NCBI RefSeq assembly: GCF_003751945.1
Contig: NZ_RJKL01000001.1
Coordinates: 4,836,001 to 4,900,000, forward strand
Length of the DNA: 64,000 nt
Source: Couchioplanes caeruleus
Lineage (GTDB): Bacteria; Actinomycetota; Actinomycetes; Mycobacteriales; Micromonosporaceae
Reading direction: 5' to 3'
Shown: positions 10,486 through 17,963 of the stretch, piece after piece
Position numbering within the stretch: the first letter of the stretch is position 1
Layout of the letters: each line of letters begins with the position of its first letter
The notes under the pieces: model-generated
Databases searched by the model: none
What the model saw: only the letters and a program-made list of their open reading frames with translations
What the model was told of the DNA's origin: nothing
Made by a program: the position numbers and the translations under genes

Positions 10486-11547
10486 ATGGGGTCGCCGCCC
10501 ACGCTTGCGGTTGTCGGAGCCACCGGCTCCGTCGGCACGGTGATGCGCGAACTGCTGAGCTCCCGGCGCAATGTGTGGGGCGAGATCCGCCTGGTGGCCT
10601 CGGGCCGTTCGGCCGGCAAGCGGCTACCGTGCCGCGGTGAGCAGCTTCCCGTCCACGAGCTCACCCCCGAGGTGTTCGACGGCGTCGACATCGCGATGTT
10701 CGACGTCCCCGACGGGGTCTCGCTCGCCTGGGCGCCGGTCGCCGTCTCCCGCGGCGTCACCGTCGTCGACAACTCGTCGGCGTTCCGGATGGACCCGGAC
10801 GTGCCCCTGGTCGTCCCGGAGGTCAACCGGGAGGACCTGCAGCACCGCCCGCGCGGCATCGTGTCCAACGCCAACTGCACGACGATGGCCATGATCATGG
10901 CGATCGCCCCGCTGCACCGCGAGTACGGCCTGCGCGAGCTGGTCCTGGCGTCGTACCAGGCCGTCTCCGGCGCCGGTCAGATCGGCGTCGACACCCTGCA
11001 CGACCAGCTCAGCAAGGTGGCCGGCGACCGGGCCCTGGGCTCGCGCCCGGGCAACGTCCGCCAGGCGGTCGGCGACGACCTGGGCCCCTTCCCCGCCCCG
11101 CTCGCCCTCAACGTGGTCCCCTGGTCGGGCGACCTGGCCCCGGACGGCTGGTCCTCGGAGGAGCTGAAGCTCCGCAACGAGTCCCGCAAGATCCTCGGCC
11201 TACCGGACCTCAAGGTCTCGGCCACCTGCGTCCGCGTACCGGTGGTGACGGGTCACTCGATCGCCGTCCACGCGGTCTTCGGCTCGGAACTCGACGCGGA
11301 GGGCGCACGCCAGGTCCTCCGCAACGCCCCCGCCGTGATTCTGGTCGACGACCCGGAAGCGGGCGAGTTCCCCATGCCGATCGACGCGGTCGGCACAGAC
11401 CCGTCCTGGGTCGGCCGCATCCGCCGAGCCATCGACGACCCCCGAGCGCTCGATCTCTTCATCACCGGCGACAACATGCGCAAGGGCGCGGCGCTGAACA
11501 CGGTGCAGATCGCGGAACTGCTGGCGGAGGAATTCGCCAGGGGCTAG
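10486..11547 (+). CDS. asd: Aspartate-semialdehyde dehydrogenase
   Basis: Reduces aspartyl phosphate to aspartate semialdehyde with NADPH; the product feeds diaminopimelate for the cell wall. 353 aa. The nucleotide-binding loop VGATGSVG is at residues 8-15, the catalytic Cys is in SNANCTTM near residue 132, and the region with QAVSGAGQIG near 160 and the C-terminal H-motif GHSIAVHAVF near 252 complete the family. Translation probably couples to lysC (7-bp gap). Confidence 0.98.
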   Translation: MGSPPTLAVVGATGSVGTVMRELLSSRRNVWGEIRLVASGRSAGKRLPCRGEQLPVHELTPEVFDGVDIAMFDVPDGVSLAWAPVAVSRGVTVVDNSSAFRMDPDVPLVVPEVNREDLQHRPRGIVSNANCTTMAMIMAIAPLHREYGLRELVLASYQAVSGAGQIGVDTLHDQLSKVAGDRALGSRPGNVRQAVGDDLGPFPAPLALNVVPWSGDLAPDGWSSEELKLRNESRKILGLPDLKVSATCVRVPVVTGHSIAVHAVFGSELDAEGARQVLRNAPAVILVDDPEAGEFPMPIDAVGTDPSWVGRIRRAIDDPRALDLFITGDNMRKGAALNTVQIAELLAEEFARG

Positions 11548-11554
11548 GGGCCTG

Positions 11555-11851
11555 TCAGAGGGCGAGCTGCGGACGGGCCGGAATGCCCGCGATCGCCGGT
11601 GCCGCCGTGCGCACGGACGCCTGCTGCGGCACGTGGCTGGGAATCAGCATCGACTCCACGGCGGGTGCGATCGAGCGGCGCTCGCTGAGCTGGATCAGCC
11701 GGGCCGCGCGCGCCAGCGAACCGGTCTCGCCGTCACGGAAACCCTCGCGATAGCCCTTCTCGTAGCGTTCGCCGCGGCCGAGGGCGCGACCGATGGCAAA
11801 GCACGACGAGCCGGCGAGAGCGATCAGGAAGAGAAGCGCGAACGGTGTCAC
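11555..11851 (-). CDS. Small membrane-anchored protein of unknown function
   Basis: About 98 aa. GTG 11851 is chosen because GAAAGG lies six bases upstream and translation then begins directly at a hydrophobic helix (residues 2-24). A charged, Arg/Glu-rich stretch (RALGRGERYEKGYREGFRDG) and a Pro/Ala tail follow. Converges closely on asd (7-bp gap). No family recognised. The upstream 80 bp are strikingly AT-rich and likely hold its promoter. Confidence 0.55.
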   Translation of the reverse strand: MTPFALLFLIALAGSSCFAIGRALGRGERYEKGYREGFRDGETGSLARAARLIQLSERRSIAPAVESMLIPSHVPQQASVRTAAPAIAGIPARPQLAL

Positions 11852-12177
11852 GACAAACCTTTCGAAGGGCCGAGGTTCGATAAACCGCAAAATAGTCGAA
11901 ACTAGACAAACCTCTACCCACTCATTTGAGCAATTACGCGTACGGGTGAACCCTTGCTGGGGTGCCGCTTCCCGGCCCGCTTTTTGGGGGTCCGCCATCC
12001 CGCCTCCTATGTGCGGTGGGCAAGGCCTCTTGTGCGCGGCGGCGTGCTTGGCCTCTTGTGCGCGGCGGGCTTGTGTGCCCCGCGGGTCGGTGCGCATCCC
12101 GCGCTGCCTGCTTGCACCTTTGGCAGGCGCCGGATTGCACCCGCGCGGTCGGCTCCGTGCGCGAGGTGGAAGGCTGT
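11852..12177. other. Divergent intergenic region with AT-rich patch and 19-bp tandem repeat
   Basis: The first 90 bp are AT-rich for this genome (about 11870-11935) and probably contain the promoter of the small membrane protein. A 19-bp direct repeat GGCCTCTTGTGCGCGGCGG occurs at 12024-12042 and 12050-12068 (26-bp period) about 110 bp upstream of the pyrE-like start, with further TTGTGCG/TTGTGTG echoes. No convincing reading frame. Confidence 0.5.
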
Positions 12178-12708
12178 GTGCTCGTGACTGAATCTGACCT
12201 TGCGCGGCAGGTCCGCGACGTGAGCCGATTGACCGGCGAGTTCGTCCTGCGTTCGGGCCGGACCGCCACCGAATACTTCGACAAGTACCAGTTCGAGTCG
12301 GACCCCGTGCTGCTCGACAGGCTGGCCGAGCAGATGGCCGTGCTCATCCCCGAGGGCACCGAGGTGCTGGCCGGCCTGGAGATGGGCGGCATCGCCGTGG
12401 TGACGGCGCTGGGCCGGCACGCCAAGCTCCCGTGTGCGTTCGTCCGCAAGCAGGCCAAGGCGTACGGTACGGCGCGGCTGGCCGAGGGCGCCGAGGTCGC
12501 GGGCCGGCGGGTTCTGGTCGTGGAAGACGTGGTCACGTCCGGCGGTCAGGTTGTCATCTCGACGAAGGACCTGCGCCGGCTGGGTGCACACGTCGACCAC
12601 GCGCTCTGCGTGATCGACCGCCAGGAGGGCGGCGCCCAGGCGCTGTCGGCCGAGGGCATCACGCTACGCGCGCTGCTGACGCGCGCAGACCTCGAAGCCG
12701 CGGCCTAG
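12178..12708 (+). CDS. pyrE: Orotate phosphoribosyltransferase
   Basis: Transfers phosphoribosyl from PRPP to orotate in UMP synthesis; about 176 aa, normal for bacterial PyrE. The PRPP-binding motif VLVVEDVVTSGGQ lies near residue 120, the flexible-loop residues FVRKQAKAYGT near 85, and GLEMGGIAVV near 65. GTG 12178 or GTG 12184 can be the start; GGAAGG ends four or ten bases upstream respectively. Monocistronic here. Function could also be a related phosphoribosyltransferase, but length and motifs favour PyrE. Confidence 0.88.
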   Translation: MLVTESDLARQVRDVSRLTGEFVLRSGRTATEYFDKYQFESDPVLLDRLAEQMAVLIPEGTEVLAGLEMGGIAVVTALGRHAKLPCAFVRKQAKAYGTARLAEGAEVAGRRVLVVEDVVTSGGQVVISTKDLRRLGAHVDHALCVIDRQEGGAQALSAEGITLRALLTRADLEAAA

Positions 12709-12797
12709 TCGCGGGTACGAGCGAGGCGCGGGCGTGCAGGGCGACCCGCGCCTCGGGCTCGTCATGGAGCCCAGGTCGCGTGCCGGCTTGCCGCCGG

Positions 12798-13169
12798 TCA
12801 GGTCGGTGGCACGACGTGGCATCCGTGGTTCGGGTCGGCGGCGAGGGCGATGACCGCATCCAGTTTGTCGCGGGTGCGGACGAGCTCGGCGATCTGGGCG
12901 TCGATGCGGTCACGCTCGGCCGCGAGGCGCGACCGCGACTCCGGGGTGCTGACCTTGGCGTCCACGCAGGGCAACAGCTCGGCGATCGTTCTGCTGGAGA
13001 GTCCGGCGGAATAGAGCATCTGGATGAGCCGCACCCGCTCGGCCGCGGGTTCCGGGTAGTGCCGCTGCCCGCTGGCGCTGCGAGTGGCGGCGAGCAGTCC
13101 CTGCTCCTCGTAGTAGCGCAGCGCCCGTACGCTCACGCCTGCTCTGGTGGCAAGCTCGCCGATCCGCAT
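12798..13169 (-). CDS. MerR-family transcriptional regulator
   Basis: 123 aa from ATG 13169 (GGGAG six bases upstream). The N-terminal winged helix MRIGELATRAGVSVRALRYYEEQGLL is diagnostic. A dimerisation coiled coil (about 75-108) and a short tail with a single Cys in HGCHV follow. It is divergent from an SDR oxidoreductase gene with a shared 60-bp region containing a perfect palindrome, so it most likely controls that gene and itself. The effector is not evident. Confidence 0.92.
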   Translation of the reverse strand: MRIGELATRAGVSVRALRYYEEQGLLAATRSASGQRHYPEPAAERVRLIQMLYSAGLSSRTIAELLPCVDAKVSTPESRSRLAAERDRIDAQIAELVRTRDKLDAVIALAADPNHGCHVVPPT

Positions 13170-13195
13170 GAGTGACTCCCGTCGCAAACCTCGCC

Positions 13196-13222
13196 CCTGA
13201 CGTCAACGTCAGGTTTTAGCGT
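13196..13222. promoter_or_regulatory. Palindromic operator and promoter between merR-type and SDR genes
   Basis: CCTGACG-TCAA-CGTCAGG (13196-13213) is a perfect 7+4+7 inverted repeat, typical in shape of MerR-family operators. A -10-like TAGCGT at 13217-13222 places transcription start at or next to the SDR ATG at 13230, suggesting a leaderless mRNA. Confidence 0.7.
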
Positions 13223-13229
13223 AGCCGCC

Positions 13230-13928
13230 ATGCAGATTTCCGGATCCGTCGCCCTCGTCACCGGCGCCAACCGTGGCCTCGGCAAGCAGTTCGTCACCAG
13301 CCTCCTCGACCGCGGCGCCGCCAAGGTGTACGCCACCGCCCGCCGTCCCGAACTCATCGACGTCCCCGGCGTACAGGTGCTGCGCCTCGACGTCACCGAC
13401 CCGGCCTCGATCGCCGCGGCCGTCGCGGCCGCGCCCGACGTCGACCTGCTGATCAACAACGCCGGCATCGCCACGGGCCAGAATCTGATCACCGGCGACC
13501 TCGCCGAGATCCGCCGCGAGATGGACACCCACTACTACGGCACGCTGGGCGTGATCCGCGCCTTCGCCCCGCAACTCGCCGGCGGGGCGATCCTCAACGT
13601 TCTCTCGGCGCTGTCCTGGTTCTCGTACGACGGAGCGGCCGCCTACGCCGCCGCAAAGGCGGCCGCATGGAGCCTGACCAACAGCGTCCGCCTGGAGCTG
13701 GCGCGCCAGAACACCCAGGTGACGGGCCTCCACCTGGGAGCCGCGGACACCGACATGACCGCACGGTACGAAGGCCCCAAGATCTCCCCGGAACAGGTGG
13801 TGACCGCGGCCCTGGACGGCCTCGAGGCCGGCCGGCTCGAGGTGCTGGCCGACGACTGGAGCCGGCACGTCAAGGCCTCCCTGGCGGGCGACCCTGCCGA
13901 GTTCTACGGATCGACGACCGCGGCCTGA
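13230..13928 (+). CDS. SDR-family NAD(P)-dependent oxidoreductase
   Basis: 232-aa classical short-chain dehydrogenase. TGANRGLG (residues 11-18) binds the cofactor, NNAG is near 76, the catalytic Ser is in LSALS near 128, and the YxxxK pair is YAAAK near 141. Substrate unknown. Probably under control of the divergent MerR regulator. The ATG sits immediately after the -10-like element, with no ribosome site. Confidence 0.92.
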   Translation: MQISGSVALVTGANRGLGKQFVTSLLDRGAAKVYATARRPELIDVPGVQVLRLDVTDPASIAAAVAAAPDVDLLINNAGIATGQNLITGDLAEIRREMDTHYYGTLGVIRAFAPQLAGGAILNVLSALSWFSYDGAAAYAAAKAAAWSLTNSVRLELARQNTQVTGLHLGAADTDMTARYEGPKISPEQVVTAALDGLEAGRLEVLADDWSRHVKASLAGDPAEFYGSTTAA

Positions 13929-13967
13929 ACCCAGGAGCCCTCCTTGTCGGCACCACCACCGACCACC

Positions 13968-14002
13968 GGGGGCCGGGACGGCATCGAGCCGTCCCGGCCC
14001 CC
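13968..14002 (+). terminator. Terminator of the SDR gene
   Basis: A perfect 14-bp stem (13968-13981 with 13989-14002) with 7-nt loop, 40 bp after the SDR stop codon and before the tRNA gene. Confidence 0.8.
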
Positions 14003-14111
14003 GCCAGGCCGGCGCCTGCCCTCCGTATGCGCTCTGAGCTGTGGTTATGTGGCACGGGGGATACCGATTTCGCGGGGGAAGGGGCGTCGGATACTATTGC
14101 TCAGCACGCAT

Positions 14112-14201
<90 letters not shown>

Positions 14202-14202
14202 C

Positions 14203-14236
14203 CAGGGCTGGTCCTCCGCACGGGGGACCAGCCCTG
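14203..14236 (+). terminator. Terminator hairpin downstream of tRNA-Pro
   Basis: A perfect 12-bp stem (14203-14214 with 14225-14236) with 10-nt loop. It is island-derived if the left crossover lies upstream, and it mirrors the native terminator next to attR, so integration preserved tRNA termination. Confidence 0.8.
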
Positions 14237-14256
14237 AACTGTCTCCCGGTCCGCTC

Positions 14257-14284
14257 TGGGGAGTGATCTGGGAGTGGATCTTGA
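14257..14284 (+). repeat. Left arm repeat of the island
   Basis: This 28-bp stretch matches 26226-26253 near the right end in 26 of 28 positions and in the same orientation. A pair just inside both att cores is what integrase arm-type sites or duplicated end sequences look like. A related copy starts at 36604. Confidence 0.5.
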
Positions 14285-14287
14285 ATC

Positions 14288-15080
14288 TCACTCCCCACCC
14301 TCCTTCCGGCGTGCATCCAGGAGATGATCCAGGACCGCCACCGGGGAGTGCGACGCCATCCCGAGCCGGGCATCCAAGGCGCCTTCCCACAGGGTTGTCA
14401 GGTGTGCGAGGAACTGGCGGCGCATGGCCGGCGTGATGTGCGAGTAACGCGCTTGGACCGAGCCGTCGAAGTGCCCCATCCGACCGTCCTGAAGCACGGG
14501 CGGCGGGATGGAACAGCCAGGTGGCGAAGCCTGTCCGTCGCCAGTGCGGCGCAAGCTCACCCAGCGGTTGCCCGCCTCTGACGTAGCCCAGATCAGCGGT
14601 CGCCTTCAACACCCGAACGCGGGTGGCCTCAGGCACCGACTCCGGACGATTCAGCACTGCCGAAACAGTTCCGGTCGACGCACCCGCGCTACGCGCCACA
14701 TCCACCAGCTTCGGTCCAACCGCACGAGCCGCGCCGTTCGCGGGGCGATGACCGCGGAAGACATACGGGCGTCCATGGCAGGAGCACGGCCGAGGCTTGG
14801 TGGACGCGAGGTGCCCGGCGACCAAGCGATCAAGCCAGTCCGGAGTATCGACGTTCGGTGGGAGTCATCCTTTGGCGGGCACCGTAGGAACTCACCCGTG
14901 TCGAGTTCGTACAGCTGCCACTCGACCCGGATGGTCCCCCGCCGCACGAACTCCTTCTCCAAGCCCACGAGTTCGGCCCAACGCATGCCCGTGAAGCCCT
15001 TCAGCACGACAGCGACGAATTCATCATCGCGACCTGACAGCAGCGCAGCACGCTGGGGGAGGGCATCTAAGCTTGCACCG
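14288..15080 (-). pseudogene. Site-specific tyrosine integrase, disrupted
   Basis: Recognisable pieces of an actinobacterial integrase lie in three frames on the minus strand. The middle part (about 15050-14865) contains DDEFVAVVLKGFTGMRWAEL and ends in PPKDD. A frameshift near 14863 leads to PCSCHGRPYVFRG and a LacI-type HTH segment (LVDVARSAGASTGTVSAVLN), an insertion known in such integrases, and on to HWRRTGFATWLF at about 14540. The next segment (14520-14288) carries VLQDGRMGHFDGSVQARYSH and the usual C-terminus. The block with the HxLRHT catalytic Arg is missing and the N-terminus is gone. It cannot be functional. Confidence 0.85.
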
Positions 15081-15190
15081 TATTGATCTCCCGTCGCGAC
15101 GTACCTCGTTGTGCCGTCGGGCGACCCGCGAGCGGTAGCGGATGACGAGCGTGTCTCGCGGGTCAAGACCGGCTCCGTCTGTAGCGCCTC

Positions 15191-15349
15191 TCATCGTTTC
15201 GGTGGATGCCGACGAAGGGCTTCCACCCGGATGAGCGCTTCGCGCTCGGGGCCTTCCTGTTCGTTGCTGTAGATGGGCACGCCGATCAAGCGAATCCACT
15301 CCAGGCGGGAGACTTCCTGCGGCGTGACTGTCATGGCCGTTATGCGCAT
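15191..15349 (-). CDS. Small open frame of unknown function
   Basis: 52 codons from ATG 15349 (second ATG 15 bp later) to TGA 15191. The composition resembles coding sequence (MTVTPQEVSRLEWIRLIGVP...), but it sits between two truncated genes and may itself be the end or start of a deleted gene. No family recognised. Confidence 0.3.
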   Translation of the reverse strand: MRITAMTVTPQEVSRLEWIRLIGVPIYSNEQEGPEREALIRVEALRRHPPKR

Positions 15350-15360
15350 TTTTAGTATGC

Positions 15361-15687
15361 CGGGCCGTAGCAGTAGTCGGCCTCCGGTATCTCCACCACG
15401 TCCTCACCGCGGCCTTGGAGGCGCTGCCAGCCGACGAGGGCAAGCAGCGCACCGTCATCCTCGGCGACCTGGCCGCCGTCGAGGTCGCCCGCAAGCACCC
15501 CGAAGAGGCATGCGTTCACGCTCAGGCGGCGCTCGACCAGCTCGGAATCACCTGGTACGCCACAGGTATGGAGCGCATCCGTGAAGTTCGCCAGAGCCTG
15601 CAACCGTGGGCCGACACCGAGTATGTCCGCGAGCTCGACGACCGGCTCTACGGCTGGCAGACCACTCTCAGTGCGCTTCGCCGTTGA
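15361..15687 (+). pseudogene. C-terminal fragment of an XRE/TPR-type regulator
   Basis: The frame lacks any plausible start and begins in mid-protein. The sequence (EGKQRTVILGDLAAVEV ... LDQLGITWYATGMERIREVR ... LYGWQTTLSALRR) matches the TPR C-terminus common in actinobacterial helix-turn-helix regulators. Its N-terminal HTH domain is absent. The last 20 bp overlap the 3' end of the converging HAD gene. Confidence 0.65.
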
Positions 15688-16327
15688 ACGCCGCGATCCG
15701 CTCGGGCAGTTCGGCAAGCGACTCGATTCGCATCGTGGCCAATCGGTCTGCCTCCGGGTCGTCCTGCTGGATGGTTGCCCACGGCCCCCGAAGGATCAGA
15801 GCCGTTTTGAAGCCTGCCGCGACTGCGGGTCGGATGTCGTTGTCCAGTCGGTCACCGACGTACAAGGTCTCTTCCGGCCTGCACGGCGTTTCCTTCGCCA
15901 CCGCCTCGAAGAAGCCAACATCCGGCTTCGAGACGCCCCAGTCATCCGACGTAGCGATCATGTCGCTGGGCAGATCCATCGAGCGCAACAGCCCGCCGGC
16001 GCGCACTGTCTGGTTGCCCGCGATTCCCACCCAAAGGCCAGCCTTCCGCAGGGCAGTCAACGCTGGGCGCACGTCCGGGTAGAGGTCGTCCTCCCCGAAC
16101 CACTCCGGCTGACCCGACGCCGCCCGTTTCTCCCGCTCCTCGGTGAGATCGAAACCGGGTCGGAACACCTGGAAGGTCTCGCGGTAGTCCTGGCCGCGTG
16201 CGATAACCGCTCCGAAGACCGCGGAGAAGGTGTGGCGAGGTACCCCGAGCCAGTCCGCCCAGGTGCCGTACTCCCTTGCCTCATTCACCAGACACTCACC
16301 GACGTCGAACACCACAGCTCGGATCAT
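15668..16327 (-). CDS. HAD-superfamily hydrolase
   Basis: 219-aa phosphatase-like protein. Motif I FDVGECLV (residues 7-14) keeps the nucleophile Asp; the usual second Asp is Gly as in many dehalogenase-like members. Motif II Asn/Ser is in GIAGNQ near 103, motif III Lys in SKPDVGFF near 134, and motif IV GDRLDND near 156. A C1 cap lies between motifs I and II. Substrate unknown. Intact, unlike its neighbours. ATG 16327 opens a divergent gap towards a HAD fragment. Confidence 0.88.
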   Translation of the reverse strand: MIRAVVFDVGECLVNEAREYGTWADWLGVPRHTFSAVFGAVIARGQDYRETFQVFRPGFDLTEEREKRAASGQPEWFGEDDLYPDVRPALTALRKAGLWVGIAGNQTVRAGGLLRSMDLPSDMIATSDDWGVSKPDVGFFEAVAKETPCRPEETLYVGDRLDNDIRPAVAAGFKTALILRGPWATIQQDDPEADRLATMRIESLAELPERIAAFNGEAH

Positions 16328-16503
16328 GGCGCCGAGCTTAACTCGCCAGCCATAGGGCGATTTAGTCAGAGAGAGTTCAGTGTGACGACCGCAGCGGCGT
16401 TACCTCGCAAGCCGTGCCCGTACCGTGTCGTACCTCGCCGCGTGCCTCTGTCGACTGCCGGTAGTGCAACCGAATGGACCAGCATCGCCAACGAGGACAG
16501 GCC

Positions 16504-16583
16504 ATGACCCTCGCCGAACTCATCCGCCGCGCCCGATGCCTGCTGATCGACTTCGACGGCCCGATCTGCGCAGTGTTCGCCTT
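16504..16583 (+). pseudogene. 5' fragment of a second HAD hydrolase gene
   Basis: ATG 16504 opens MTLAELIRRARCLLIDFDGP, the standard N-terminus with HAD motif I (LIDFDGP). After about 26 codons the sequence switches, at about 16580, to the antisense of the DUF6924 gene tail. A recombination joint removed the rest. Confidence 0.7.
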
Positions 16584-17131
16584 CCGGCGCTTTCAGCGAA
16601 TTCAAAGAAGTCCATATTGGCCAGGGACAGGTTTGCCTCGATGGAGGCGATCTCGCTTGGCACCGTCCGGAAGGGTCGAGAGTCCTCTGTTGCGTTTAGG
16701 TTGACGACCAGGATGGGGTAGTCGGGCGGGGACATCGCAGCGGCGTCCGCCACGAACACCACAGGATGTTCGTACTCCTCGGGATACAGCCGAGGGAACC
16801 TTGCCGCCAGAGCATCTTCGCCCAGGTCGGCCAGGGTGCGATCCTCCACGTATTCGAGATTCGCCTCGTAGTTCTCCTCATTTGGGAGGCCTGCGAGCCT
16901 CACCATCTTCTCCCACGCTGCCGGGTTGGTGAAGTCGGCGCGAATGAAGGGCACCCCGTTGGTGAGCGGAAGACTTCCCATGGTGGAACTCCTCGAGCTT
17001 TTCGCGGCTTTGGTTGCGGGAGGTGTGGACGGTGCGCCCGACGTTTCATCCCGACCGCTCCGCCGGGCGCATCCCACGGCACTGAGCGCTGACGAAGCGA
17101 TCGACGCTATGAGTATCACTCGACGATTCAC
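16520..17131 (-). CDS. Lipoprotein with DUF6924-like domain, 3' end replaced
   Basis: About 203 aa. GTG 17131 gives the short lipoprotein signal MNRRVILIASIASSALSAVGC-type; ATG 17170 is an alternative. After a Ser/Thr/Ala linker, a DUF6924-like domain begins near MGSLPLTNG and includes HPVVFVADAAAMSPPDYPILVV and ANLSLANMDFFEFA. The normal final residues are missing: past FAESA the frame reads Arg-rich antisense of the HAD fragment until 16520. Probably a damaged gene; the lipoprotein fusion of this domain is itself unusual. Confidence 0.6.
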   Translation of the reverse strand: MNRRVILIASIASSALSAVGCARRSGRDETSGAPSTPPATKAAKSSRSSTMGSLPLTNGVPFIRADFTNPAAWEKMVRLAGLPNEENYEANLEYVEDRTLADLGEDALAARFPRLYPEEYEHPVVFVADAAAMSPPDYPILVVNLNATEDSRPFRTVPSEIASIEANLSLANMDFFEFAESAGRRTLRRSGRRSRSAGIGRGG

Positions 17132-17404
17132 TGTCGTATTACACCAGCTTGATCCACCAATATCACCCATGTCCGTCCTGATCTGTTTGACGCACTGACA
17201 TGCCGCTGAGTACGCGTGCCTGTGTCGCGTCGCGCCGTCACGCTACGTGTCGCCAGCTTCCGCCCGCCGCACACTCGTGCCGATGTGAGTGCGTGCCTAT
17301 CACCGGCAGAGTCATTCGCCCGAGTGGCGACACAGCCGTGCCGCTAACTCCACGGAGTGCGTTACTTCGACGATGCCAGAGTTACTGACACCAACAGCAC
17401 GCCG

Positions 17405-17824
17405 TCACGCTGCGCCGGCAGTCGCCTCGACGTCGTTCGTCTTCGGCAGCCGCCAGAGGCCGGTGTACTCGGGCTTCCAGGAGGTGCCGAACTCCGTTGC
17501 GCGGATGTACTTCGCCCGCGGCACCTCGTCGTCACGGGGCGGCCAGTCTCGGTACGGCAAGGAGGTGATCCGCCACGCGACGATCAGGAGGACCCAGGGG
17601 GCGAGTACCGCGTCCCGGCGGCGGTAGGAAACCTTCGGAGCGAGCCAGACCACGAACGGAACCGCCAGGAGCCAGGCGGCCAGGCCACCAAGGCGGCTGC
17701 TGCCCGTGGCGTCCTGCACGGCCAGGCTCAGCGTGCTCTCAGAGCCGACGATCGCGAGGTCGAGCAACCCGGCGAGCAGCACTCGGATAAGGGGCTTCCG
17801 CGGCGGCCTGAGCGGGTTAAGCAT
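17405..17824 (-). CDS. Small integral membrane protein of unknown function
   Basis: About 139 aa from ATG 17824. Hydrophobic segments at about 13-30, 47-66 and 76-92 suggest three helices; the C-terminal 45 residues are polar (RDWPPRDDEVPRAKYIRATEFG). No family recognised. It precedes the IS701 element by 140 bp. The 230 bp between this gene and the DUF6924 gene hold no feature I can support. Confidence 0.55.
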   Translation of the reverse strand: MLNPLRPPRKPLIRVLLAGLLDLAIVGSESTLSLAVQDATGSSRLGGLAAWLLAVPFVVWLAPKVSYRRRDAVLAPWVLLIVAWRITSLPYRDWPPRDDEVPRAKYIRATEFGTSWKPEYTGLWRLPKTNDVEATAGAA

Positions 17825-17963
17825 GATCACCAGCCTAGGAGCTGACAGACCAGTCACGGACCAGCAGCGCGAACCTCGGGCCGCCACGAACGGCGACAGC
17901 AGTCAGCCTCGCTGCCAGTCTGACCTGGCCTTTCGTACATCGCACCTCAGCCTTTCAACCTCT

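Noticed and set aside
12024..12068. CRISPR-like repeat
   Set aside because: Only two units with a 7-bp gap; no spacer structure and no cas genes anywhere in the window.
11934..12600. Minus-strand frames opposite the pyrE region
   Set aside because: They are antisense to a gene with clear PRPP-binding motifs.
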